DNA of 64,000 bases, from contig NC_060235.2 in NCBI RefSeq assembly GCF_021155775.2, positions 35,442,607 through 35,506,606 on the forward strand. Direction: 5' to 3'. This document shows, piece after piece, positions 37,401 to 49,300 of the stretch. Position numbers and translations under genes: made by a program. Position 1 is the first letter of the stretch. Each line of letters starts with the position of its first letter. The DNA comes from Neodiprion pinetum (lineage: Eukaryota > Arthropoda > Insecta > Hymenoptera > Diprionidae). The notes beneath the pieces were generated by a model. It did not search any database, was not told where the DNA came from, and saw only the letters and a list, made by a program, of their open reading frames with translations.

Positions 37401-39474
37401 TAACAAACGACATGTGATTCACATATTTTGTCCGACATGTCTTGCGTCTCGTTTGCTTATAATCTTCGATGATCTAATTATTATTTGTCATTATTATGTT
37501 TTTCTCCTCAATAAGCCGATTGTTTTATACGATTTCCCTGAATTCGCTTAATTTCGACGAACCGATGACGATGTGCTAATTTCACAACATCAAATTCGTC
37601 CGTACTTACAAGCTGCCATTATGAGCAGCCGAAATCAAATTTATTTTATTTTTATTTATCAATAATATTGAGACAACACGTTCGAACTCGCATGGCACCT
37701 TGCGATCCTTATTCAGGTTTCTGAGAAAGAAGTGTCTAAATATTTTTCTATTTGACGTTCCGACAATACGTATGTTGACGCGCAGCCAATGAAAGTTTGT
37801 ACAATTTTTCCACGCATCAAAATCGAGTCAGGATAGTTAACGAGGTAACCGAGGAGGTAATTCTAACGATTTTTTGCTGTTTTCACGTTTCAGCTACTAT
37901 CCGACATCGACAAGTGGGGCATTGACATCTTCAGGATAGGCGAACTCAGCAACAACCGTCCCTTAACCTGCGTAGCCTACACCGCTTTCCAAAGCCGTGA
38001 TTTGCTCAAATCCCTCGCCATACCCCCCAAGACGTTCGTCACATTCATGATGACGCTTGAGGACCACTACGTGAAGGACAATCCCTTCCATAACAGCCTC
38101 CATGCAGCCGATGTCACTCAATCCACCCACACTTTACTCAACACACCGGCGCTTGAGGTGAGAAAATATGTAAAAAACAAAAGTTTTCCTCCTTTTTCTT
38201 TTCTCGCCAAGCTGCGAATAACGGCAACATTTTATCAGGACTCCGACTAATTTATGTACTTTTTATATTGGTTACAGTCAGTTTTCACACCTCTTGAAAT
38301 CACCGCAGCTCTCTTCGCCGCGACGATTCACGACGTGGACCATCCCGGATTGACGAACCAGTTTCTCATCAATTCGAGTAAGTGTAGTATATTATTCATA
38401 GTTGTATATATACATGTACCCTCTAATTTCCTAAAGAACTTATCGTTCAAAGATCAGAACTACGAACGGAAAAGTTGTGAAAGTGACTACTAATTGCCGG
38501 GTCCGACGCGACTATGCTTATGTATATCTATATACAATATTTCAAAAGCATATCGCTGAGCGGAAAATTTCTTGTACGTTCTAAAATACCCGTGGCCTGT
38601 GCATAATATACGTAATCGATATTATACGGGACGTCATTTCCGACCCTACTCGATAATGGTATGGCACTTTCTCAATGAAAACAATATTTTCCTATTCCTA
38701 ACAAATTCTTGATAATTTTTGATTACAGGTTCGGAGTTGGCTCTGATGTACAACGACGAATCGGTCCTGGAGAACCATCATTTGGCGGTCGCGTTCAAGC
38801 TACTTCAGAACGAGGGCTGTGACATATTCGTTAACATGACAAAGAAGCAGCGACAAACGTTGAGGAAGATGGTAATCGACATGGTCCTGTCGACGGACAT
38901 GTCTAAGCACATGTCGTTGTTGGCTGACCTGAAGACCATGGTCGAAACGAAGAAGGTGGCCGGTTCCGGAGTGCTGCTGCTCGATAACTACACGGACAGG
39001 ATCCAAGTCCTGGAGAACCTCGTGCACTGCGCAGACCTCTCGAACCCCACGAAGCCGTTGCCGCTGTACCGGAAGTGGGTCGGTCTTCTTATGGAGGAGT
39101 TCTTCCTCCAGGGCGACAGGGAACGCGATCAAAACATGGACATCAGCCCGATGTGCGACCGGCACAGCGCAACGATCGAGAAGTCGCAAGTCGGTTTCAT
39201 CGACTACATAGTACATCCGCTCTGGGAAACGTGGGCGGACCTCGTTCATCCCGATGCCCAGGACATCCTCGACACCCTGGAGGAGAACCGCGATTGGTAT
39301 CAGTCTATGATACCTCCCAGTCCGCCACCCGCCGAACAGCAACAACTCGCCTCCGAGCAGCAATCCGACGATAGGATACGGTTTCAAGTGACCCTGGAGG
39401 AGGGCGACGAGTCAGGAGAGACGGGCGAGGGTGGCGGTGAGACGGACGAGAACGCCGGCGAAGCTGGAATGTGA
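31369..39474 (+). CDS. dnc: dunce-type cAMP phosphodiesterase (PDE4), short isoform, six exons
   Basis: Joined coding exons: 31369-31488, 34284-34377, 36236-36465, 37894-38157, 38278-38377, 38729-39474. They total 1554 nt, predicting 517 residues; every junction has GT/AG and keeps the frame. The enzyme hydrolyses cAMP to AMP. It matches Drosophila dunce and vertebrate PDE4 through the C-terminal part of UCR2, the linker, and the complete catalytic domain. Visible catalytic features: HNSLHAAD with the general-acid His about 214 and metal-binding His about 218, IHDVDHPG with metal-binding His 254 and Asp 255, metal-binding Asp about 372 in HCADLSNPT, and purine-clamp Gln about 423 in SQVGFIDYIVHP. 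The acidic Gly/Glu tail (EEGDESGETGEG) resembles dunce. UCR1 and most of UCR2 are absent from this transcript form and their exons were not found in the window. Long isoforms would splice distant exons to 34284. Confidence 0.96.
31489..34283 (+). other. dnc: dnc intron
   Basis: Starts GTGAAT and ends TTTTGTTACAG. It contains A- and T-homopolymer runs (for example 32882-32900 and 33527-33545) but no recognised gene. Confidence 0.75.
34284..34377 (+). CDS. dnc: dnc coding exon: C-terminal part of UCR2
   Basis: Encodes FKRMLNKELSHFSE followed by the SGNQISEYI motif, the conserved second half of the PDE4 regulatory region UCR2, which folds over the catalytic pocket. The acceptor is TTACAG; the donor is G|GTGAGT. 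The exon ends one base into a codon completed by the next exon. Confidence 0.96.
34378..36235 (+). other. dnc: dnc intron with a 12-bp palindrome cluster
   Basis: Begins GTGAGT and ends CTCGCCACAG. It contains an inverted repeat at 35822-35880 and poly-A runs near 34768 and 35491. No gene recognised. Confidence 0.85.
36236..36465 (+). CDS. dnc: dnc coding exon: linker between UCR2 and catalytic domain
   Basis: Encodes DKQQELDLPSLRIED, a variable Ala/Lys-rich stretch, then MSHISGVKRPLTHTNSFTGE, matching the insect dunce linker that leads into the catalytic domain. Acceptor CCACAG, donor AAG|GTAATT. Confidence 0.96.
36466..37893 (+). other. dnc: dnc intron
   Basis: Starts GTAATT and ends TTTCACGTTTCAG. 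The open frame at 37198-37551 is AT-rich with no recognisable similarity and is taken as chance. Confidence 0.85.
37894..38157 (+). CDS. dnc: dnc coding exon: start of PDE catalytic domain
   Basis: Encodes the N-terminal catalytic helices including NNRPLTCVAYTAFQSRDLL, MMTLEDHYVKDNPFHNSLH and the first metal-binding motif HNSLHAADVTQST. Acceptor TTTCAG, donor GAG|GTGAGA. Confidence 0.97.
38278..38377 (+). CDS. dnc: dnc coding exon: HD motif
   Basis: Encodes SVFTPLEITAALF followed by the metal-binding IHDVDHPGLTNQF. The acceptor is GGTTACAG before TCA; the nearby alternative AG at 38281 would break the frame. The donor is A|GTAAGT. Confidence 0.97.
38378..38728 (+). other. dnc: dnc intron (351 bp)
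   Basis: Starts GTAAGT and ends TTGATTACAG. No embedded feature seen. Confidence 0.9.
38729..39474 (+). CDS. dnc: dnc last coding exon: rest of catalytic domain and C-terminus
   Basis: Begins with SSELALMYNDESVLENHHLA and runs through KKQRQTLRKMVIDMVLSTD, HCADLSNPTKPLPLY, MEEFFLQGD, SPMCDRH, SQVGFIDYIVHPLWETWADL and the dunce-like end QSMIPPSPPP...DRIRFQVTLEEGDESG, stopping at TGA 39472-39474. It is nearly identical to insect dunce over the catalytic core. The GC-rich third positions set it apart from the AT-rich flanking DNA. Confidence 0.97.
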
Positions 39475-41378
39475 CGGAGGCTGGCTGGCATTTGCAGAAA
39501 GCTTCACGTTAAGGTGCAGCAGACTTGGTGGCGGGTGCGCCAGTGACGTCATCTATTCCACAAGAACGTTTCAACGAACATCGAGGTCGCCAAACGCCGC
39601 GGTACTTCTGTATGATACTGCGTACTGTGCGTCTGAGTACCTGCTAAGGTGCCGACTCTACCGAGGATATACTTTTCGTACCGCTAATTGCGCGGTATAA
39701 CCGTCCTCTGACAACTTGCCACCGATCAGTGGCGAGAAGAATTTTTTTGATTGTTTTGCTCGGTTTGTTTTGTTTGTTAGTTTGTTTGTTACTTTGTTTA
39801 TTTCATTTTATTATCCTGTACGGCGAAAATCGACGGCAAGGATTATTGCGATGAATTCGAGTTCGGGGGGGAGCAATTTTTTTTGTCTCTTTCTGACAAG
39901 TGAAACAAGAGGAAGAAATCCAACGCTCGAATATGTACAATGACGACACGTCCAATGGATCGGGCAAAGTTCAAGGCTTATTATTTGAGAATGCGAACCG
40001 CAACGTGAACAATTTCTATCGAGTCTCTATACACGGGATGGGAATTGAAGGAGCTGTGGCCGGTGTTTTATTCTATCGCTGCCGAGAGCACGCGGAATTT
40101 TATTTCTCGCACAATTTTCGCACTCCGCGGTAAAACAGAGGAGGAGTAAACGAATCTCGAAACGTATGGAAATCTTGAAAGATACGGGTATACGAGGAAT
40201 GCCGTGAGATTCGTCACACAGTCGAGTGATGGCGGAGATGGGATTGTCGTCACGTCGACGAAGGAACAAGAAGAAACAAGATGAAGGAGAAGAAAGAGAC
40301 TCGGCAAATAAAATCTTGAGCAAGTTTTTGAAACCTGGGAAAACTTCATAAATAGTTGTGAGTCTAATCCAAATTTGCGGTACACGCAACGAAAATGTAC
40401 CGTGAGAAAAAATCATGGAAGATTTTCCTCGTGTTATGTCAGGCTGAAAGAAGAGGATTGGAAAAAGGAAATTGAATGAAAGTGGAACGCAGCCGGCAGT
40501 TGTCATTGGACATGGAGGAAGATAGTTTCGTTGGACAGAGACAGGATTTCCAAGAACATATCAATCAACAACAGTATAACAATTTCGGTAGATCGTCAGA
40601 TCAGAGGGGACGATGATTTGAGATGTTTTTCGCTGAGCTTAGTAAGAGCGCAATATTGAAATTACCGGCAGCTTGCAGAAATATGATAATTACGATGTTA
40701 ATTATGCAGAAATTAAGTGCAAGCGCCTGATTTTACGAGGATACGTAAATCGCAACAATGTAAGGGTTAGAGAAAAAAAGAGTTGAAAAAAGAAAAAAAT
40801 GATAGGCAACTATTGCAAGAATCGTGTTAATTGTAAAAGAATAGGATTGAAAATTCTACCATGAGCTTACTATTACTCTGACTGTTTCTTAAGAAATCTT
40901 ATAGATAGGCATGGTAGATGTCAGTGAAAATATAGGAAATCCGATTCGCAGTCATTATTTCAAGTATTAGGTGTCGCGTTGAAAAAAATCAAACTTTATA
41001 TGTGAAACGAGTGAACCAGCAAATGGGTAGTTTTAAATTGTTCAAGTCTCCGTGGGTAACAAAGAATTAATGAAGAATTGTTTGAAAAAGATGAACGAAT
41101 AATACATCGTATCCGACTTGCAGAGAAACGAGTCAGATTCAAGAATGATCGATGGAACGATGCGGCCGCGTATGTTTTTTAAAACGCACATCAAATGCAT
41201 ATGACGAAAAAAGTCATAAGTAAAAAATTGAAGAAAAAAGAAATACACGAAGAAAATAGACTTATTGGTTCGTCCTTTGTTTTTCTGATTCTCTAATAAT
41301 ACCCTAACAGTAGACAACAAAGATAACTATCTTCAAAGTAAGATTTTGTCTCCATTGCTTATTAGAGTTTAGAATTGT

Positions 41379-41384
41379 AATAAA
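41379..41384 (+). terminator. Candidate dnc polyadenylation signal (proximal)
   Basis: AATAAA in an A-rich setting about 1.9 kb after the stop codon. The poly-A stretch downstream (41410-41427) weakens the assignment because such signals arise easily in A-rich DNA. Confidence 0.25.
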
Positions 41385-42486
41385 ACAAAGAAAAAAAGTA
41401 TATAAAGAAAGAAAAAAAAAAAAAAAATTCAAAACTAGAAAGACCTAGTAATAAAATACTAGTAACTAGGAGGGTATGTTATATATACTATTCATTGAGA
41501 TGAAAAGGTTGAAATGAAACAAAAAGAAAATTAATTTTAATATACAACTATATGAGAGCTGGTCTTTTGGGTTTATATTGAAATTAATTGGTATCAGATG
41601 ACGCTTTTTCTTGCGATACATGAAGTATGAATAAAAATGAAAAGAAAACCTAAATAATAATTGTTTCTAGCCAAAGAGTAATGTTAATTAATGTATCGGT
41701 ATAGTACATGTATGTATATATATATGCACGTAATATTGTGTATGTGTATGCTTGTGTGTATATATATATATATATACATACATGTACAGGCATACATTGC
41801 GGGCGCCCCACCAATACGTTTTACAATCACACTCAACTTCTCAGCTTTTGTAGTTAAACGGTAGCAGTAGATATAAATTAGGAGATGAAAATAAAAACTT
41901 ATCGATGTGAAAACTCCACTCGCTTAAATGTCTATGAATCGCTCAACTTATAGAAAAACTCGTTCATGAATTAGCTTTCTAAAGCACGCTTGACTGTCTC
42001 CTGGCCTAAGGGTACGACATCTCTCTTATATCACTCGCTTCTATCAATTTGACAATTCGCACTGAAACTGAAACGATTCGCGTCATACGGACAAGAGGTA
42101 TTTTAAATACCACTTCTGAATGCCGTTAGTCCGTGTGGTCAAACCTTGGGCCGAAAAGATGTTCAATCGTCACTTTGAATGAATATATAGTAATGAAGCA
42201 ACGTGCCGTATTGGTGGAATCGCCGGACGTAAGTTAACGAATGATAAAAGAGCAGAATGCTAACAGCTTGTTTAAAAAAAATCAGTCGTTAAGACAACCT
42301 ATATTAAGAGTAAGTTAAGTCTGTCGTTAAATATGAAGGAAGAAACGAGATTTCAGTATGTACCTAAATCGTAATGTAATCAATCCTACTATTAATGCGA
42401 GAAATCTGTATCTGTGTTGTGTAGGCATTGAAATAATAAGTGTTTGGTGCTGGTCACCAAGTTCACATCGTCATTAGTCTTACGGC

Positions 42487-42488
42487 TA

Positions 42489-42546
<58 letters not shown>

Positions 42547-42547
42547 T
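42487..42547. repeat. (ATT)n microsatellite
   Basis: About 20 uninterrupted ATT units, followed by further TAATAATTATT-type low-complexity sequence to about 42630. Confidence 0.95.
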
Positions 42548-43317
42548 TTAACGCCATGGCTATCATTGATCTTATTATTGTTATCTGTTATCATAACAAT
42601 AATTATTATTACCGTCTTGATGGTGATGATAATAATGTTATTTTTATTATGCTATCGATTTGGTTGTACTAGATGGCAAAGCCCGCAGTTGTTATTTATT
42701 ATTAGTTGTAAACTAATTATCAATATAATTATTATGAAAATTTTAATTACGATCATCCATTATCACATTTAACGAAAGTTTACGAAATAAATTAATTAAG
42801 ATAGAGATAAACAAGAAACAAAAAAAATCTTGAACGCGATTTAATTCTTTGCTATGTAACAAAGTATAACATCGTATGTACAAATGAAAGAATATCAAGT
42901 AAATCTATATATACCTTCGCATTGACTCAGTACGGTGAATATTCAGTTAATATTAAAATATCGAGGGGAAGTATTTCGTCGTTGCAAAAACGAAGTACGG
43001 AAAATAATAAAAGGTACATCGCATGCGCGGGCACTATGCGAGATACCTTGTTACCTATACAATCACCCCGTCTTCAATCCTCACAATACCATGCAGATCG
43101 TGAATTGTTTGGTAAATCGTAACCAATTATTGGCGAAACAATATTATAGTTTTCGATTTATTGTAATTCGAAATTGCTCTAACAACAATCCTTTGACAGG
43201 TATGATGATTACGATGATCTAATGAAAAATGTGTAATAAGAACAATGTGTTTGATTGCTGGACAGTTAAATAAACATGTATTAATATCATGTAACCCACG
43301 TATGAAGATATATGTGT

Positions 43318-43323
43318 AATAAA
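43318..43323 (+). terminator. Candidate dnc polyadenylation signal (distal)
   Basis: AATAAA followed by the U-rich TATTTATTGTCGG. Base composition shifts after this point. It is one of several possible ends. Confidence 0.3.
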
Positions 43324-43340
43324 ACATATTTATTGTCGGA

Positions 43341-45813
43341 AATTCTCTATCTCAATTAGATCACCCTTATTCCCTTTGATTACGTGACTGATCTTGGAAT
43401 CGATAAGAGTTTCAACACAGTTTTCTCAAGTTGGACAGTACTCTCGGTCTCACTTTTCAACTGCAATCTGCTCTAAACTCTCGGACCACACAAGCAGCCC
43501 CAGCGTCAGCGGGAGACAAAAACTGTTGAGAGACGGAAGAGGCATGAACCACTTTAATCGAAAATGGTTAATCGATGGCGATCGAACGGTAGAAACAGCA
43601 GATTCATGCAGGTTTCACGTGTCTTTACTTTATTTGACTTAATACTTATCGCAGGAGCTTGATCAATGCCCAGGGTAACCGTGCTGTAATGATTCTATCA
43701 CATCACATTTATAGTTCCTCGCTGAAATAAGGCAGCTATACTTATAACTAGGTATACGAGATGAGTGTAAATACACGTGGAGCGTTGCATGATGATGGCG
43801 ACGTCAATGTGTTAAATCTACTTAACAAGGAGGTGATTTTATCGTTAGTCAAATTCAAGCGCTAATGGAGGACGATATTTGTACAGTATTTTTGCACAAT
43901 ATGAATTGATTTAATTTATGACCGTGATATACGGTTTGGAAGTTACGTTCAGCAGCGAAACGCAGGCATTTATTTAATCGTATTTTCTTAAATGATGATT
44001 CTACGATGATCGAGATTCAGGATGTCTTACTTGAATTCATAAGATGCCGATTAGTATGTACAAGGCTTCCATGAAACGATGCTGAGAATAGAGAGACTTA
44101 CCTCGACTGAATCTAATGCAATTTCAAATTTTGAAAAACCTCGAAACGCTTAGCTTCTAGGAGTTTAGACGTGCAAATACGTGATTTTGAAATGGAGTGG
44201 AGGAAGACGAAAAACTATAGCCCAAAATTTGCATAGAAATTGACATTATTTAATTAACAGCAAGTCGGTCGCGTTGCTCAACTCGCTGTTATGACTTTTC
44301 GAGTTTTAGAATTTTATCGAGGCTCATGTGATCTCATCGTCAGCTAGCACAGCAGGCTCAATTTGACCCGCCTACTAAAGTAAGCCGGCGCGGCGGGCGT
44401 ATCAGCTCTGTTATTCCATATTTCATCAAGCCAATTTATTACTCATTCTTTACTTAGTTTATACATCCGACACTACATTATCTATCTGAACACATGCACG
44501 TGAAGGTAACATTAGATCTTGTAGTTATTACGTACTGATCGTTTACCGACTTGAGTTGTGCGACGAAAAGCGCCTCGTTTGACGCTGAATTTATCTTGCC
44601 CATTTTCGTTTACGAAACGCCGCATTAAGCTGAGATTTCAGGGGCAGCAAAAAGCAGCGGCAGTTGAGTAACTTACTAGTCGCTACTAACATCTTAGAAC
44701 ATGTATATGCTCTAAGACTAATATCTGCCTAGTGATTTGACGCAGCAGCAGCGCTGCTACATAATGTCTTGACGTTTGCTCCTCTGCTGTTCGGACCATG
44801 TTCTGACGAGCTTTGAACCGTTGACTGAAGAACATAAAGACGTTTTCCTCCACAGAGCAAATGAAAAGTTGTTGAAATAATTATGAATACTAATGTTATG
44901 GAATACATCGAGCGCGTGTCGAATAGAATCCCATTTCGAAATGAATAATTCTTCTATTTTCATATTATAGACTTATTATTGTAGATAATCTAGTTTGTCT
45001 TCTGGAAAATTATAAAATTTGTAGTATGCATCACGTATTAATCGTAAATGGATCACATATATTAATATCGTCATGGACCGCATATACAAATATACTTTTT
45101 GGTCTCCGCATTATTATTACATCTGATCTATTATTATTTATTATCTATGTATACATTCTTCTCTCGGGTATTTATACTTTAATTAAATCACTGTTTTGCT
45201 GCGAATTTTGGAAGAAATTTATTCACATTATTAATTTCTTGTATCGCCGACAAGTCGGAAAGTACAGACAGGCTAAGTACTGGCTTGAGCTTAGCATTGC
45301 GAAGACTGTGTTATTCGGTAGGTGAATGCAGCCAGCATCATGTCGAAATCGGTAACTCTGATGTTCTGCAGTAAATTCACAACTCTACCCTTGGAACATC
45401 TCAGAGGGCGCAAGCGCAGGACGATTTTCGCTTGGATTTTCGATTGTCACACCAAAGCCCATTAGGGCTACTGTCCTTATATTCTTCGGTCAAGGCTTGG
45501 ACTAATCACTGAAATGTATGTAGAGCATACATAGACATACATTTCGGTGGGATGAATGAACTTCATGCAGCAAAAACTTCCGCCGGAAGTGCTAGTTATT
45601 TTCAGTGAATTATTGCTGCTGCTGTTGCTACTTTTTGCTGCCCTTAATTACTTTGAAACTGACTTTAGTGAACTTTTCATGCTTTATAAAAATGTTGTGA
45701 TAATAGCATATTACTATATAGTGTTAGTTATGTAGCGTTTGAATTATTATGTCGTTCTAGTTGTTAATCATTATTTCTGCTTGCATTAAAAAATTATGTA
45801 TTTTGTTTATGTA
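43341..45813. other. Intergenic region, partly repeat-derived
   Basis: No gene recognised. A GC-rich patch at 44375-44400 and an inverted repeat at about 45512-45546 (GAAATGTATGT / ACATACATTTC) are visible. A GGCAGCAAAAAG motif near 44642 and its complement near 45642 hint at degraded repeat copies in opposite orientation. Confidence 0.45.
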
Positions 45814-45871
45814 AGGCCCCTCGGGAGCTTCGGCTTCAGGGCCTAAAAATTTGAATAATAATAATAATAAT
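45814..45871 (+). mobile_element. LINE-like 3' end with hairpin and (AAT)n tail
   Basis: AGGCCC (45814-45819) pairs with GGGCCT (45839-45844) around a CG-rich loop, and the hairpin is followed within a few bases by an (ATA)n tail at 45855-45870. A 3' hairpin followed by a simple trinucleotide tail is typical of non-LTR retrotransposons of the I/R1/Jockey type. No reverse-transcriptase frame precedes it, so this would be a 5'-truncated remnant. The family is not identified. Confidence 0.45.
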
Positions 45872-46117
45872 ACCAATGATGATATATTATACCACTAATA
45901 TTATAATATCATTCTGAGTGATATAATTAGTACAATATTTCCAATAGTATTGGAGTTCAGGATAAAAAAAAATGTAATGCGACGGATGAATAATACATAA
46001 GAAGACTTACTGCTACATAAGACAAAAAAACTGTGATGTACATTGCATTAAGCAGAATATGAACAATGTTGTATGAGATAATTATTATTGTAGTTTGTGA
46101 GCGCAGTTTAAGTTCCG

Positions 46118-46217
46118 GCCTGCGTACAGGTGCAATGCACCTCTGCAGGCTACGAGGTGTATAATATAGTATTGTACTGTTACTGTTTTACGTCACCTGG
46201 AATAAAATGAATAATAA
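46118..46217 (+). mobile_element. Second LINE-like 3' end with nested hairpin and AATAAA tail
   Basis: Outer arms GCCTGC (46118-46123) and GCAGGC (46145-46150) enclose inner arms AGGTGC and GCACCT (46128-46142), a well-formed nested hairpin. After about 50 bases comes AATAAAATGAATAATAA (46201-46217), a terminal tail like those of insect LINEs. It ends about 85 bp before the satellite array. Assignment as a LINE remnant is inference. Confidence 0.4.
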
Positions 46218-46301
46218 CTACGTCAATTTCTCCGTATTTTCTTCGTATCTTGTCAGTTGCTGGTTCGACGATGCGCTGAATACCTTTTTTGCAATCCTTG
46301 C

Positions 46302-49300
46302 GGTCCAATTAGTCCAATTAGAAAGGGTCATAAAAATCGAATCTGAGACCAAAAATATTCGGCTCCAAAAATGAAAAAAAAGTAAGGCATGTTGTTGGAC
46401 AACAACATGGACCTTTGCATTTTTGGCGAAAATTTTCGCGATTTTGAAAAGTGCTAGAATAAATTCTTTCATGCAAAATTCAGACGCAATTTTGCGAGAA
46501 AAATCTATTGGGCGCAGTCCCAATGCGCTGCGATCAACGCATCGAAAGTTGGAGCCGAAAAACGAGAACCTGTTTTTTCGACATTTTCCAGCAGGTGGTT
46601 TTTCCGTCGTAATTTCTCTCCAGTTGATTCCACGCTCTTTTCGCTGCGTTTTCTGAGTTCCTGGGGGTCCAATTAGTCAGGAAAGGATCGTACGAATCGA
46701 ATCTGAGACCAAAAATATTCGGCTCCAAAAATGAAAAAAAAGTAAGGCTAACCCCTTTGCATTTTTGGCGAAAATTTTCGCGATTTTGAAAAGTGCTAGA
46801 ATAAATTCTTTCATGCACTATTCAGACGCAATTTTGCGAGAAAAATCTATTGGGCGCAGTCCCAATGCGCTGCGATCAACGCATCGAAAGTTGGAGCCGA
46901 AAAACGAGAACCTGTTTTTTCGACATTTTCCAGCAGGTGGTTTTTCCGTCGTAATTTCTCTCCTGTTGATTCCACGCTCTTTTCGCTGCGTTTTCTGAGT
47001 TCCTGGGGTCCAATTAGTCAGGAAAGGGTCGTACGAATCGAATCTGAGACCAAAAATATTCGGCTCCAAAAATGAAAAAAAAGTAAGGCTAACCCCTTTG
47101 CATTTTTGGCGAAAATTTTCGCGATTTTGAAAAGTGCTAGAATAAATTCTTTCATGCACTATTCAGACGCAATTTTGCGAGAAAAATCTATTGGGCGCAG
47201 TCCCAATGCGCTGCGATCAACGCATCGAAAGTTGGAGCCGAAAAACGAGAACCTGTTTTTTCGACATTTTCCAGCAGGTGGTTTTTCCGTCGTAATTTCT
47301 CTCCTGTTGATTCCACGCTCTTTTCGCTGCGTTTTCTGAGTTCCTGGGGGTCCAATTAGTCAGGAAAGGGTCGTACGAATCGAATCTGAGACCAAAAATA
47401 TTCGGCTCCAAAAATGAAAAAAAAGTAAGGCTAACCCCTTTGCATTTTTGGCGAAAATTTTCGCGATTTTGAAAAGTGCTAGAATAAATTCTTTCATGCA
47501 CTATTCAGACGCAATTTTGCGAGAAAAATCTATTGGGCGCAGTCCCAATGCGCTGCGATCAACGCATCGAAAGTTGGAGCCGAAAAACGAGAACCTGTTT
47601 TTTCGACATTTTCCAGCAGGTGGTTTTTCCGTCGTAATTTCTCTCCTGTTGATTCCACGCTCTTTTCGCTGCGTTTTCTGAGTTCCTGGGGTCCAATTAG
47701 TCAGGAAAGGGTCGTACGAATCGAATCTGAGACCAAAAATATTCGGCTCCAAAAATGAAAAAAAAGTAAGGCTAACCCCTTTGCATTTTTGGCGAAAATT
47801 TTCGCGATTTTGAAAAGTGCTAGAATAAATTCTTTCATGCACTATTCAGACGCAATTTTGCGAGAAAAATCTATTGGGCGCAGTCCCAATGCGCTGCGAT
47901 CAACGCATCGAAAGTTGGAGCCGAAAAACGAGAACCTGTTTTTTCGACATTTTGCAGTAGGTGGTTTTTCCGTCGTAATTTCTCTCCTGTTGATTCCACG
48001 CTTTTTTCGCTGCGTTTTCTGAGTTCCTGGGGGTCCAATTAGTCAGGAAAGGGTCGTACGAATCGAATCTGAGACCAAAAATATTCGGCTCCAAAAATGA
48101 AAAAAAAGTAAGGCTAACCCCTTTGCATTTTTGGCGAAAATTTTCGCGATTTTGAAAAGTGCTAGAATAAATTCTTTCATGCACTATTCAGACGCAATTT
48201 TGCGAGAAAAATCTATTGGGCGCAGTCCCAATGCGCTGCGATCAACGCATCGAAAGTTGGAGCCGAAAAACGAGAACCTGTTTTTTCGACATTTTCCAGC
48301 AGGTGGTTTTTCCGTCGTAATTTCTCTCCTGTTGATTCCACGCTCTTTTCGCTGCGTTTTCTGAGTTCCTGGGGTCCAATTAGTCAGGAAAGGGTCGTAC
48401 GAATCGAATCTGAGACCAAAAATATTCGGCTCCAAAAATGAAAAAAAAGTAAGGCTAACCCCTTTGCATTTTTGGCGAAAATTTTCGCGATTTTGAAAAG
48501 TGCTAGAATAAATTCTTTCATGCACTATTCAGACGCAATTTTGCGAGAAAAATCTATTGGGCGCAGTCCCAATGCGCTGCGATCAACGCATCGAAAGTTG
48601 GAGCCGAAAAACGAGAACCTGTTTTTTCGACATTTTCCAGCAGGTGGTTTTTCCGTCGTAATTTCTCTCCTGTTGATTCCACGCTCTTTTCGCTGCGTTT
48701 TCTGAGTTCCTGGGGTCCAATTAGTCAGGAAAGGGTCGTACGAATCGAATCTGAGACCAAAAATATTCGGCTCCAAAAATGAAAAAAAAGTAAGGCTAAC
48801 CCCTTTGCATTTTTGGCGAAAATTTTCGCGATTTTGAAAAGTGCTAGAATAAATTCTTTCATGCACTATTCAGACGCAATTTTGCGAGAAAAATCTATTG
48901 GGCGCAGTCCCAATGCGCTGCGATCAACGCATCGAAAGTTGGAGCCGAAAAACGAGAACCTGTTTTTTCGACATTTTCCAGCAGGTGGTTTTTCCGTCGT
49001 AATTTCTCTCCTGTTGATTCTACGCTCTTTTCGCTGCGTTTTCTGAGTTCCTGGGGGTCCAATTAGTCAGGAAAGGGTCGTACGAATCGAATCTGAGACC
49101 AAAAATATTTGGCTCCAAAAATGAAAAAAAAGTAAGGCTAACCCCTTTAAATTTTTGGCGAAAATTTTCGCGATTTTGAAAAGTGCTAGAATAAATTCTT
49201 TCATGCACTATTCAGACGCAATTTTGCGAGAAAAATCTATTGGGCGCAGTCCTAATGCGCTGCGATCAACGCATCGAAAGTTGGAGCCGAAAAACGAGAA

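Larger units (their letters stand above)
39475..43340 (+). other. dnc: Probable long dnc 3' UTR
   Basis: No coding region. From about 40140 to 41700 the + strand is strikingly purine-rich, a bias common in transcribed 3' UTRs. AATAAA signals occur at 41379-41384 and 43318-43323. The true 3' end cannot be fixed from sequence. A TA tract (about 41758-41775) and an ATT microsatellite (42487-42547) lie inside. Confidence 0.5.

Noticed and set aside
38800..39387. 195-codon frame antisense to the last dnc exon
   Set aside because: It is the shadow of a GC-rich conserved coding exon.
40027..40506. 159-codon frame on the - strand within the probable dnc 3' UTR
   Set aside because: It is the complement of a purine-rich stretch, which naturally lacks stops on that strand; no domain.
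44641..45655. Large inverted repeat between GGCAGCAAAAAG near 44642 and its complement near 45642
   Set aside because: Similarity does not extend clearly beyond about 25 bases by eye, and CAG/CTG-rich motifs match by chance.
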